This document shows, in pieces, positions 1-8,012 of a DNA stretch of 64,000 nucleotides. The position numbers were made by a program, and so were the translations under genes. This DNA comes from Clusia tigrina (taxonomy: Eukaryota > Arthropoda > Insecta > Diptera > Clusiidae). Numbering within the stretch: the stretch's first letter is position 1; the number at the start of each line of letters is the position of its first letter. The notes under the pieces are model-generated. The model was given only the letters and a program-made list of their open reading frames with translations, ran no database searches and was not told where the DNA came from. The DNA lies in assembly GCA_920105625.2 (NCBI GenBank), contig OV050032.1, positions 102,160,542-102,224,541 on the forward strand. Reading direction: 5' to 3'.

Positions 1-421
1 TAACAAAGAATATTATTAAAAGAAACAAAAATAACAACATTAATATACGGAAAAGAAGAGCACAAATAAATAGAAAAAAGTAACATGAAAAACAACAAAA
101 CACAACACACAACAACAGCACCAGTCGCGAGATCAATGTGACTTTTAGCTAATTTGACTGCTGCAACACTTGTATTAAACAATGCATGGCTTCTAAAAGG
201 CACAAAAGGGCAGCGTAAAATTTTGCAATATAACACAGATTTATGTCCTCTTTAATATAAACTACAAATTATGACACGAATGTGGACGAATAATAACTAT
301 ATATCCATTTAAAATATAAAAATATTAATTTTTTTGGCATTTTCAATATAAATAACTAAATCTAAATCACTTCCACACACAATTTGATACACAAATGTTA
401 ACGAAGTATTTGCAAAATAAC

Positions 422-590
422 CTGAACTTGATGGTTCCATTGAAAAATTTTTAACTTTTACAATACTTTTTAAAATAAATAAAATTTTCAACGGGAACGT
501 TTTCACTTTTTTCAGCCTTTTTTGCACAAAAATTTCTATGAAGTTTGACTTTGAAGTTTCACTACAAAAACACCAGAGCACTTTTGACAT
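422..590 (-). pseudogene. Duplicate of transposase first exon
   Basis: This is the counterpart of 4781-4949. It opens with ATG at 590 and has an internal ATG at 440-438 beginning MEPSSS. The splice-donor-like CAG/GTTATT falls at 422/421. The open frame itself runs on to 309 (93 codons) but past 422 it is probably intron. The downstream transposase exon, if present, lies left of the window, so whether this copy is a working gene missing its terminus or an orphan fragment cannot be told. It is not a processed copy because intron sequence is retained. Confidence 0.5.
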
Positions 591-616
591 TTATTTTAAC
601 GACAAGTGATGTAGAA

Positions 617-625
617 TTTTATATA
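617..625 (-). promoter_or_regulatory. TATA box of truncated Transib copy
   Basis: TATATAAAA on the minus strand, two bases from the satellite junction. It is the exact counterpart of 4976-4984. The break has placed satellite DNA directly upstream of this core promoter, so any remaining promoter activity would be directed leftward out of the array. Confidence 0.45.
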
Positions 626-627
626 CT

Positions 628-1889
628 AGGACGTACCGAAAAGAAGTTAGGGGCGTTTGAAGTGTTATCAGTGTTTGATTTGGGACTCAAGGGTAGCATT
701 GCTTTGAGCGATGGCTTAAATTGACAAGAGGCTCCAGTACTTTATTGTTACAAAATTTCAAGGTTTTATGTCGCTTCAGTCAAAAGTTACAAGCAGTTGT
801 ATGGTGCAAACTATGATAGGTGTAGGACGTACCGTAAAGAAATTAGGGGCGTTTGAACTTTTATCAGTGTTTGATTTGGGACTCAAGGGTAGCATAGCTT
901 TGAGCGATGGCTTAAATTGACAAGAGGCTCGAGTACTTTATTGTTACAAAATTTCAAGGTTTTATGACGCTCCAGTAAAAAGTTACACGCATTTGTATGT
1001 TGCAAACTTTGATAGGTGTAGGACGTACCGTATAGAAGTTAGAGCCATTTGAAGTTTTATCAGTGTTTGATTTTGGACTCTATGGTAGCATAGCTTTGAG
1101 CGATAGCTTAAATTGACAAGAGGCTCGAGCACTTTATTGTTACAAAATTTCAAGGTTTTATGACGCTCCAGTAAAAAGTTACAAGCATTTGTATGTTGCA
1201 AACTTTGATAGGTGTAGGACGTACCGTATAGAAGTTAGGGCCATTTGAAGTTTTATCAGTGTTTGATTTGGGACTCTAGGGTAGCATAGCTTTGAGCGAT
1301 GGCTTAAATTGACAAGAGGTTCGAGTACTTTATTGTTACAAAATTTCAAGGTTTTATGACGCTCCAGTAAAAAGTTACAAGCATTTGTATGTTGCAAACT
1401 TTGATAGGTGTAGGACGTACCGTAAAGAAGTTAGGGGCGTTTGAAGTTTTATCAGTGTTTGATTTGGGACTCTAGGGTAGCATAGCTTTGAGCGATAACT
1501 TAAATTGACAAGATGCTCGAGTACTTTATTGTTAAAATTTTTCAAGGTTTTATGACGCTCCAGTAAAAAGTTACAAGCATTTGAATGTTGCAAACTTTGA
1601 TAGGTGTAGGACGTACCGTATAGAAGGTAGGGCCATTTGAAGTTTTATCAGTGTTTGATTTGGGACTCTAGGGTAGCATAGCTTTGAGCGATGGCTTAAA
1701 TTGACAAGAGGTTCGAGTACTTTATTGTTACAAAATGTCAAGGTTTTATGACACTCCAGTAAAAAGTTACAAGCATTTGTATGTTGCAAACTTTGATAGG
1801 TGTAGGACGTACCGTATAGAAGTTAGAGCCATTTGAAGTTTTATCAGTGTTTGATTTGGGACTCTAGGGTAGCACAGCTTTGAGCGATG
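628..1889. repeat. 196-bp satellite array, left block
   Basis: About 6.4 monomers in the same orientation and register as the main array. They are recognisable by the repeated words gacgtaccg, tttatcagtgtttgattt, gcttaaattgacaag and tgttgcaaactttgatagg. The first two monomers after the transposon fragment (628 to about 1010) carry more private changes than usual, for example tgtcgcttcagtc and gcagttgtatggtgc, as expected at an array edge. The block ends inside a monomer where the Transib element inserted at a cgatg site. Confidence 0.97.
1885..1889. repeat. Target site duplication, left copy
   Basis: CGATG immediately precedes the left terminal repeat and recurs at 5072-5076 after the right one. 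Uninserted monomers read gagcgatggctt here, so one CGATG is the original site. A 5-bp duplication, often GC-containing, is the Transib hallmark. Confidence 0.9.
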
Positions 1890-1922
1890 CACAGTGGGTT
1901 AGAATAGCATGTTTTCTTGGAT
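1890..1922 (+). repeat. Left terminal inverted repeat (33 bp)
   Basis: Begins CACAGTGGGTTAGAATAGC (19 bases identical to the other end), then one mismatch (A here, C at the right end), then 13 identical bases ending GGAT. The first seven bases equal the canonical heptamer of V(D)J recombination signals. This is the 3' (polyadenylation) end of the transposase gene. Confidence 0.95.
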
Positions 1923-1955
1923 CAAATCAGGGAAGCTATGTTAGGATAATTTTTC

Positions 1956-1961
1956 TTTATT
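1956..1961 (-). terminator. Distal polyadenylation signal AATAAA
   Basis: AATAAA on the minus strand about 155 nt past the transposase stop, inside the left end of the element. It is a backup to the nearer signal at 2024-2029. Both hexamers could be chance in AT-rich DNA. Confidence 0.35.
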
Positions 1962-2023
1962 TTTCAGTTAATACCATTAAAATAAGTAAAAAAAAATGTT
2001 TTCTAAGTATATTTGAGTATAAT

Positions 2024-2029
2024 TTTATT
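2024..2029 (-). terminator. Proximal polyadenylation signal AATAAA
   Basis: AATAAA on the minus strand about 85 nt after the transposase stop codon, the expected place for the 3' end of the transcript. The 1923-2113 stretch around it is otherwise AT-rich untranslated transposon sequence with no other feature I can support. Confidence 0.55.
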
Positions 2030-2113
2030 AAGTAATGCCAAATATCAGTGTAGGTATATAGTGCAAGGAGTACAGTATGAGAACTTAAACATTACATTTT
2101 ATACATCTTAAAG

Positions 2114-4168
2114 TTAATCATCCACATCATCATCATTATCATTATCATCATCATCATCATCATTATCGTTATCATCATCATCATTATCATCATCATCATT
2201 ATCATCATTATCATCATCCGCAGCATCAGCAACTTCAACATCACTGAAATAGTTCTTGTTCGGAGCTGCAGGTACAATTAAATCAATTGCCTCCTCTGGC
2301 AAGCTTTGAACCTTCTTTGCAGGCAATTTTCGCATGCTTGAAATAATTGGGTCAGAGGTTATCAAAAACATATTAAAAATGTCTTGGTTTGATTTTTCGC
2401 GACTGCACTTTCGGGAATGAAACTCCCTATATTTTTTAAAATCTTTATTTCGAGCTTCTTGCGCTTCTTCTGATAACTGCCCAATAGGTAAAAGGGCATT
2501 TGACACAATTTCGGGTCCGTGAATAAAAAACTTGTGCAAAGTGGGAGGCATATTGTACCAAGGATACGTTTCAACAAAAAGTTGTCCTGTATTGTGTGCA
2601 TATATTTTAAATTTTTCATTATTAATTTCATGGCCACTGGATACAGCAATAAGCAACACGTGCATTTTTTTTATTAAATTAACATCTATTTTTGTTATTT
2701 CGGCAGATTTATCAGCGTTTTGGAAAAAACGTCTTGCCGTATTCCCATCATTCGTGTTTCCAAAACCAGGTTTGGGTTGGTCAACTATTAATCCCATATT
2801 CTCTTTAAATTTATTCTGAATTTCTTTTTTTGTTTCAGCTACTGTTCTTTTTTCAGAATCAGTTCTAGCCTGCCACTTTTGTAAAGGTATTTTATATGCC
2901 ACGTGCAAAAGACATTCAAAAAATCTAATCCAGCCATGAAGAATGGAAAGGCCAAATTTTAAATTGTCTACATGTACAGGTCTTTGGATCATGGCTTCTA
3001 TATTATTAAAATCCTTACTTGTAGCGCCACATAAGTAACACCTTTGTGTTGATGTGGTTTCTGTTAAGGCATTGCAAACTTTTCCATCTACCATTGCCAA
3101 AATTAATTTGTGGGAAACATGTACAACTTTCTCACCAATCGTGACAGTTGAACAGGTTAAATTCTGTATTTCCTCTTCAACTCTTTTTTTTTCACTAATG
3201 GACACATATGCGGTTTCTTTGGCAAATTCAATTTTCAAGGGTCTGCAAAATCTAGTTGAAGACGGTCGTGGATTTTGCCAAATTACCTTCTCCTCAAACA
3301 TAACCCTAAGTGGAACAATTGTGGTTAAAAAAACTGATGAATCACTAGCATCCGATCCATGAAAGGCTTGTTTGTATGAGCTATGGCCAGAGCTTCCATC
3401 AAAGCCCCATTTTGAATATAATACTACATTCGAGTTCGTAATGCCTAATGAGTCAATAACAGTTTCTTGAAGTTCTATTAGTCGCTCCGCTGTGTGATTA
3501 AGAAGACTTTGTAAAGTTACTTCAACGGAGGTCTCGCTTATTTTAAAGCTGGTCGATTCTGGGTAAGTTTTTTGTTTTTCAGTTTGAATATTGTTGTAGG
3601 AGGGAAATATTTGAGGAGCAGCTTGTCTAACAACATTGTATTGATTTCGTGTTAGTTTAGCTTCTACAAAAACAGCCAAAGCTTTTGTATTCGATATTTT
3701 CAAGGTGGGAAGTGGTTGTTTAAATTTTTTTCTTAAATTTATTCCCTTGCAACACTTTTCATATATAGCTCGCAACACTTTTGATTCCTCGACATAACCT
3801 TCGCTTTGTAATTTAACCTGTGAAGCGTAAAGTAACTCTGGCAATGACATGATGTCTCTTACAATCTTTGTTTTTTTATATTTACTCCAACCACTGGACT
3901 CGGTAAAACTAATTTCTTTTCGACCACATTTTGCAGTCGGGGCAAGAGTAAAACCAATAGAGGATTCCAACCAGATTTTATTTTGAGTAATAAACCTCAT
4001 TTCAATTCTATGCGCTCTAGTCCACCTAGATTTAAATTCATAAAAGAAAACATCAATTCTTTTATTTAAATCACACATATTATCCTCAGAGCAGTTGGTG
4101 CGTTTTTTGATTTCTTCAGCTAAAAATGTCATCTTGTCATTCATTGTTTGAGCGCTTGAATTCATCAT
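2114..4168 (-). CDS. Transib transposase, main exon (684 codons)
   Basis: RAG1-like DDE recombinase that would cut at CACAGTG ends and insert with 5-bp duplications, acting in the nucleus. Seen in the sequence: WGFDGSSGHSSYKQ with the likely first catalytic Asp D257; MVDGK with the second, D361; CYLC (C377, C380) and LHKFFIHG (H545, H550), matching in order and spacing the RAG1 zinc ligands C727/C730 and H937/H942; and SEEAQEARNK (E567, E568, E571), where the catalytic Glu should lie (RAG1 E962). The strings KPGFGNTNDGNTARRFF (466-482) and SGHEIN (511-516) are also typical of Transib proteins. The C-terminus (about 643-684) is an acidic Asp/Asn tail. ATG at 4168 opens the track frame, with another at 4165. 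The frame stays open upstream to a TGA near 4258, and a splice acceptor at 4219 suggests that 16 further codons (4216-4169) belong to this exon. No stop or frameshift is visible. Confidence 0.95.
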   Translation of the reverse strand: MMNSSAQTMNDKMTFLAEEIKKRTNCSEDNMCDLNKRIDVFFYEFKSRWTRAHRIEMRFITQNKIWLESSIGFTLAPTAKCGRKEISFTESSGWSKYKKTKIVRDIMSLPELLYASQVKLQSEGYVEESKVLRAIYEKCCKGINLRKKFKQPLPTLKISNTKALAVFVEAKLTRNQYNVVRQAAPQIFPSYNNIQTEKQKTYPESTSFKISETSVEVTLQSLLNHTAERLIELQETVIDSLGITNSNVVLYSKWGFDGSSGHSSYKQAFHGSDASDSSVFLTTIVPLRVMFEEKVIWQNPRPSSTRFCRPLKIEFAKETAYVSISEKKRVEEEIQNLTCSTVTIGEKVVHVSHKLILAMVDGKVCNALTETTSTQRCYLCGATSKDFNNIEAMIQRPVHVDNLKFGLSILHGWIRFFECLLHVAYKIPLQKWQARTDSEKRTVAETKKEIQNKFKENMGLIVDQPKPGFGNTNDGNTARRFFQNADKSAEITKIDVNLIKKMHVLLIAVSSGHEINNEKFKIYAHNTGQLFVETYPWYNMPPTLHKFFIHGPEIVSNALLPIGQLSEEAQEARNKDFKKYREFHSRKCSREKSNQDIFNMFLITSDPIISSMRKLPAKKVQSLPEEAIDLIVPAAPNKNYFSDVEVADAADDDNDDNDDDDNDDDDNDNDDDDDDNDNDDDVDD
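2126..2218. repeat. ATC/ATT trinucleotide microsatellite in coding sequence
   Basis: An imperfect run of cat/tat triplets on the plus strand that reads GAT/AAT on the coding strand, giving an Asp/Asn tail of about 30 residues. It is interrupted by cgttatc near 2167 and by ccg at the inner end. Being a triplet repeat it can change length without shifting the frame. The frame stops just beyond it at 2114-2116. Confidence 0.95.
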
Positions 4169-4218
4169 AATATCAAATAAGCTTCGACGAGTATAAAAAA
4201 CAACGTTCGAACTTGTTT
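4169..4218 (-). CDS. Probable 5' extension of transposase main exon
   Basis: In frame with the transposase and free of stops, beginning right after TTTTTTTTAT-AG (acceptor AG at 4220-4219). It codes TSSNVVFYTRRSLFDI before the first ATG, and its first two bases complete a codon begun in exon 1. The polypyrimidine tract, the acceptor and the matching phase support it. The alternative is a 5' untranslated leader with translation starting at 4168. Confidence 0.55.
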
Positions 4219-4780
4219 CTATAAAAAAAAAAATAATGCTAATACAAAAAAAAACCTTTCAAAAATCCCTTTTACCCGATTACTTGAAACTGCACAACAC
4301 AATCACTATTTGTCAAAACAAAGAATATTATTAAAATAAACAAAAACAAAATATTATTGTAACAAAGAATATTATTAAAAGAAACAAAAATAACAACATT
4401 AATATACGGAAAAGAAGAGCACAAATAAATAGAAAAAAGTAACATGAAAAACAACAAAACACAACACACAACAACAGCACCAGTCGCGAGATCAATGTGA
4501 CTTTTAGCTAATTTGACTGCTGCAACACTTGTATTAAACAATGCATGGCTTCTAAAAGGCACAAAAGGGCAGCGTAAAATTTTGCAATATAACACAGATT
4601 TATGTCCTCTTTAATATAAACTACAAATTATGACACGAATGTGGACGAATAATAACTATATATCCATTTAAAATATAAAAATATTAATTTTTTTGGCATT
4701 TTCAATATAAATAACTAAATCTAAATCACTTCCACACACAATTTGATACACAAATGTTAACGAAGTATTTGCAAAATAAC
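4219..4780 (-). other. Predicted intron of transposase gene (562 nt)
   Basis: The donor is CAG/GTTATT with GT at 4780-4779. The acceptor is TAG ending at 4219, preceded by 11 T residues. The donor interrupts a Gly codon after its first base and the acceptor supplies the other two, so the join gives GAA (Glu) in frame. The interior is AT-rich and includes a 44-bp direct repeat. The frame of 107 codons at 4272-4595 begins at GTG and is strongly hydrophobic from AT-rich composition, and I do not regard it as a gene. Confidence 0.55.
4317..4404. repeat. 44-bp imperfect direct repeat inside intron
   Basis: The 20-mer beginning aacaaagaatattattaaaa occurs at 4317-4336 and again at 4361-4380. The following bases are similar but not identical, so the unit is 44 bp in two copies. 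Only the second unit is visible in the truncated copy, because the window starts at its equivalent of 4360. Confidence 0.8.
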
Positions 4781-4949
4781 CTGAACTTGATGGTTCCATT
4801 GAAAAATTTTTAACTTTTACAATACTTTTTAAAATAAATAAAATTTTCAACGGGAACGTTTTCACTTTTTTCAGCCTTTTTTGCACAAAAATTTCTATGA
4901 AGTTTGACTTTGAAGTTTCACTACAAAAACACCAGAGCACTTTTGACAT
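4781..4949 (-). CDS. Probable transposase first exon
   Basis: A 93-codon frame (4949-4668) has a donor-like CAG/GTTATT after codon 56 (base 4781). Spliced to 4218 it continues in frame into the transposase. Two starts are possible. ATG at 4949 lies only about 35 nt from the TATA box, so it may be at or before the cap. ATG at 4799 (codon 51, MEPSSS, G at +4) would leave a normal leader of about 150 nt. The resulting proteins would be 757 or 707 residues. The region before codon 51 is Lys-rich and hydrophobic with no motif I recognise. The same exon is kept unchanged at 422-590. It could instead be a leader with no coding role. Confidence 0.5.
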
Positions 4950-4975
4950 TTATTTTAACGACAAGTGATGTAGAA

Positions 4976-4984
4976 TTTTATATA
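4976..4984 (-). promoter_or_regulatory. TATA box of transposase gene
   Basis: TATATAAAA on the minus strand, about 90 bp inside the right end of the element and upstream of the first exon. A start site 25-30 bp downstream would fall near 4950-4956. The stretch between it and the terminal repeat (4985-5038) has a run of A residues on the coding strand and no other recognised site. Confidence 0.6.
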
Positions 4985-5038
4985 CTGTAACCGGGTGCAA
5001 AAAATTTTAACGATACTTAAATTTTTTTTTTTTAATTA

Positions 5039-5071
5039 ATCCAAGAAAACAGGCTATTCTAACCCACTGTG
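5039..5071 (-). repeat. Right terminal inverted repeat (33 bp)
   Basis: The reverse complement starts CACAGTGGGTTAGAATAGC and matches the left end at 32 of 33 positions. It ends directly at the CGATG duplication. The truncated copy at 1-627 lacks this sequence. Confidence 0.95.
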
Positions 5072-5076
5072 CGATG
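5072..5076. repeat. Target site duplication, right copy
   Basis: CGATG, the duplicate of 1885-1889, followed by gcttaaattgacaag, the normal continuation of the monomer. Confidence 0.9.
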
Positions 5077-8012
5077 GCTTAAATTGACAAGAGGCTCGAG
5101 TACTTTATTGTTACAAAATTTCAAGGTTTTATGACACTCCAGTAAAAAGTTACAAGCATTTGTATGTTGCAAACTTTGATAGGTGTAGGACGTACCGTAT
5201 AGAAGTTAGAGCCATTTGAAGTTTTATCAGTGTTTGATTTGGGACTCTAGGGTAGCATAGTTTTGAGCGATAGCTTAAATTGACAAGAGGCTCGAGTACT
5301 TTATTGTTACAAAATTTCAAGGTTTTATGACGCTCCAGTAAAAAGTTACACGCATTTGTATGTTGCAAACTTTGATAGGTGTAGGACGTACCGTAAAGAA
5401 GTTAGGGGCGTTTGAAGTTTTATCAGTGTTTGATTTGGGACTCTAGGGTAGCATAGCTTTGAGCGATAGCTTAAATTGACAAGAGGCCCGGGTACTTTAT
5501 TGTTACAAAATTTCAAGGTTTTATGACGCTCCAGTAAAAAGTTACAAGCATTTGTATGCTGCAAACTTTGATAGGTGTAGGACGTACCGTATAGAAGTTA
5601 GAGCGATTTGAAGTTTTATCAGTGTTTGATTTTGGACTCTATGGTAGCATAGCTTTGAGCGATAGCTTAAATTGACAAGAGGCTCGAGTACTTTATTGTT
5701 ACAAAATTTCAAGGTTTTATGACGCTCCAGTAAAAAGTTACAAGCATTTGAATGTTGCCAACTTTGATAGGTGTAGGACGTACCGTAAAGATGTTAGGGG
5801 CGTTTGAAGTTTTATCAGTGTTTGATGTGGGACTCTAGGGTAGCATAGCTTTGAGCGATGACTTAAATTGACAAGAGGCTCGAGTACTTTATTGTTACAA
5901 AATTTCAAGGTTTTATGACGCTCCAGTCAAAAGTTATAAGCATTTGTATGTTGCAAACTATGATAGGTGTAGGACGTACCGTAAAGAAGTTAGGGGCGTT
6001 TGAAGTTTTATCAGTGTTTGATTTGGGACTCTAGGGTAGCATAGCTTTGAGCGATAGCTTAAATTGACAAGAGGCTCGGGTACTTCATTGTTACAAAATT
6101 TCAAGGTTCTATGACGCTCCAGTAAAAAGTTACAAGCATTTGTAGGGTGCAAACTTTGATAGGTGTAGGACGTACCGTAAAGAAGTTAGGGGCGTTTGAA
6201 GTTTTATCAGTGTTTGATTTGGGACTCAAGGGTAGCATAGCTTTGAGCGATGGCTTAAATTGACAAGAGGCTCGAGTACTTCATTGTTACAAAATTTCAA
6301 GGTTTTATGACGCTCCAGTAAAAAGTTACCAGCATTTGAATGTTGCAAACTTTGATAGGTGTAGGACGTACCGTAAAGAAGTTAGGGGCATTTGAAGTTA
6401 TATCAGTGTTTGATTTGGGACTCAAGGGTAACATAGCTTTGAGCGATGGCTTAAATTGATAAGAGGCTCGAGTACTTTATTGTTACAAAATTTCAAGGTT
6501 TTATGATGCTCCAGTAAAAAGTTACAAGCATTTGCATGTTGCCGACTTTGATAGGTGTAGGACGTACCGTAAAGAAGTTAGGGGCGTTTGAAGTTTTATC
6601 AGTGTTTGATTTGGGATTCTAGGGTAGCATAGCTTTGAGCGATGGCTTAAATATACAAGAGGCTCGAGTACTTTCTTGTTACAAAATTTCAAGGTTTTAT
6701 GACGCTCCAGTCAAAAGTTACATGCATTTGTATGTTGCAAACTTTGATAGGTGTAGGACGTACCGTAAAGAAGTTAGGGGCGTTTGAAGTTTTATCAGCG
6801 TTTGATTTGGGACTCTAGGGTAGCATAGTTTTGAGCGATAGCTTAAATTGACAAGAGGCTCGGGTACTTTATTGTTACAAAATTTCAAGGCTTTATGACG
6901 CTCCAGTAAAAAGTTACAAGCATTTGAATGTTGCCAACTTTGATAGGTGTAGGACGTACCGTAAAGAAGTTAGGGGCGTTTGAAGTTTTATCAGTGTTTG
7001 ATTTGGGACTCTAGGGTAGCATAGCTTTGAGCGATAACTTCAATTGACAAGATGCTCGAGTACTTTATTGTTACAAAATTTCAAGGTTTTATGACGCTCC
7101 AGTAAAAAGTTACAAGCATTTGTATGTTGCAAACTTTGATAGGTGTAGGACGTCCCGTAAAGAAGTTAGGGGCGTTTGAAGTTTTATCAGTGTTTGATTT
7201 GGGACTCTAGGGGAGCATAGCTTTGAGCGATAACTTAAATTGACAAGATGCTCGAGTACTTTATTGTTACAAAATTTCAAGGTTTTATGACGCTCCAGTA
7301 AAAAGTGACAAGCATTTGTATGTTGCAAACTTTGATAGGTGTAGGACGTACCGTCAAGAAGTTAGGGCCATTTGAAGTTTTATCAGTGTTTGATTTGGGA
7401 CTCTAGGGTAGCATAGCTTTGAGCGATGGCTTAAATTGACAAGAGGCTCGAGTACTTCATTGTTACAAAATTTCAGGGTTTTATGACGCTCCAGTAAAAA
7501 TTTACAAGCATTTGTATGTTGCAAACTTTGATAGGTGTAGGACGTACCGTAAAGAAGTTAGGGGCATTTGAAGTTTTATCAGTGTTTGATTTGGGACTCA
7601 AGAGTAACATAGCTTTGAGCGATGGCTTAAATTGACAAGAGGCTCGAGTACTTTATTGTTACAAAATTTCAAGGTTTTATGATGCTCCAGTAAAAAGTTA
7701 CAAGCATTTGCATGTTGTCAACTTTGATAGGTGTAGGACGTACCGTAAAGAAGTTAGGGGCGTTTGAAGTTGTATCAGTGTTTGATTTGGGACTCAAGGG
7801 TAGCATAGTTTTGAGCGATAGCTTAAATTGACAAGAGGCTCGGGTACTTCATTGTTACAAAATTTCAAGGTTTTATGACGCTCCAGTAAAAAGTTACAAG
7901 CATTTGAATGTTGCCGACTTTGATAGGTGTAGGACGTACCGTAAAGAAGTTAGGGGCGTTTGAAGTTTTATCAGTGTTTGATTTGGGACTCTAGGGTAGC
8001 ATAGCTTTGAGC

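Larger units (their letters stand above)
1..627 (-). mobile_element. Truncated Transib copy, promoter-side fragment
   Basis: This stretch matches 4360-4986 of the full element at a constant offset of 4359, and I saw no difference on reading both. It holds part of the intron (1-421), the first-exon frame (422-590) and the TATA box (617-625). It lacks the last 85 bp of the element, including the terminal inverted repeat, and joins satellite at 627/628. The left part runs off the window, so the rest of this copy may lie outside. The near-identity means the two copies separated recently, by a second insertion followed by a deletion or by duplication of a segment holding both transposon and satellite. 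At the junction at most one base (T) is shared between the two partners, which fits end joining better than homologous exchange. Confidence 0.9.
1890..5071 (-). mobile_element. Transib DNA transposon, full length (3182 bp)
   Basis: A cut-and-paste transposon bounded by 33-bp inverted repeats starting CACAGTG and flanked by CGATG duplications, inserted in a satellite monomer whose register continues across it. It encodes one large minus-strand transposase with the DDE residues and zinc ligands shared by Transib and RAG1. From right to left it contains a terminal repeat, TATA box, probable first exon, intron, main exon, two polyadenylation signals and a terminal repeat. The long exon is uninterrupted and both ends are present, so the element may be autonomous. 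Superfamily assignment rests on protein motifs, the terminal heptamer and the duplication length; host-strain identity or copy number cannot be judged here. Confidence 0.95.

Noticed and set aside
1890..1935. A full 12- or 23-spacer recombination signal with nonamer
   Set aside because: At the 12- and 23-bp spacings neither end shows a good match to ACAAAAACC (at most four of nine). Only the heptamer is supported.
2092..3362. Frames on the plus strand (2532-2819, 3054-3362) and other minus frames (2092-2277, 2362-2649) inside the transposase
   Set aside because: They are shadows of the transposase. The Met-rich one is the ATC/ATT microsatellite read out of frame.
4272..4595. 107-codon hydrophobic minus-strand frame
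   Set aside because: It starts at GTG, lies within the predicted intron and its hydrophobic residues follow from AT-rich sequence.
1887..5074. Alternative reading of the insertion as GCACAGTGG ends with a 3-bp GAT duplication (Harbinger-like)
   Set aside because: It is arithmetically possible because G and C flank the ends, but the transposase is Transib and a 5-bp CGATG with CACAGTG ends fits that family.
6525..6545. Octamer-like ATTTGCAT in some monomers
   Set aside because: It arises by a single change from catttgtatg in a few monomers and is not kept, so it is probably chance.
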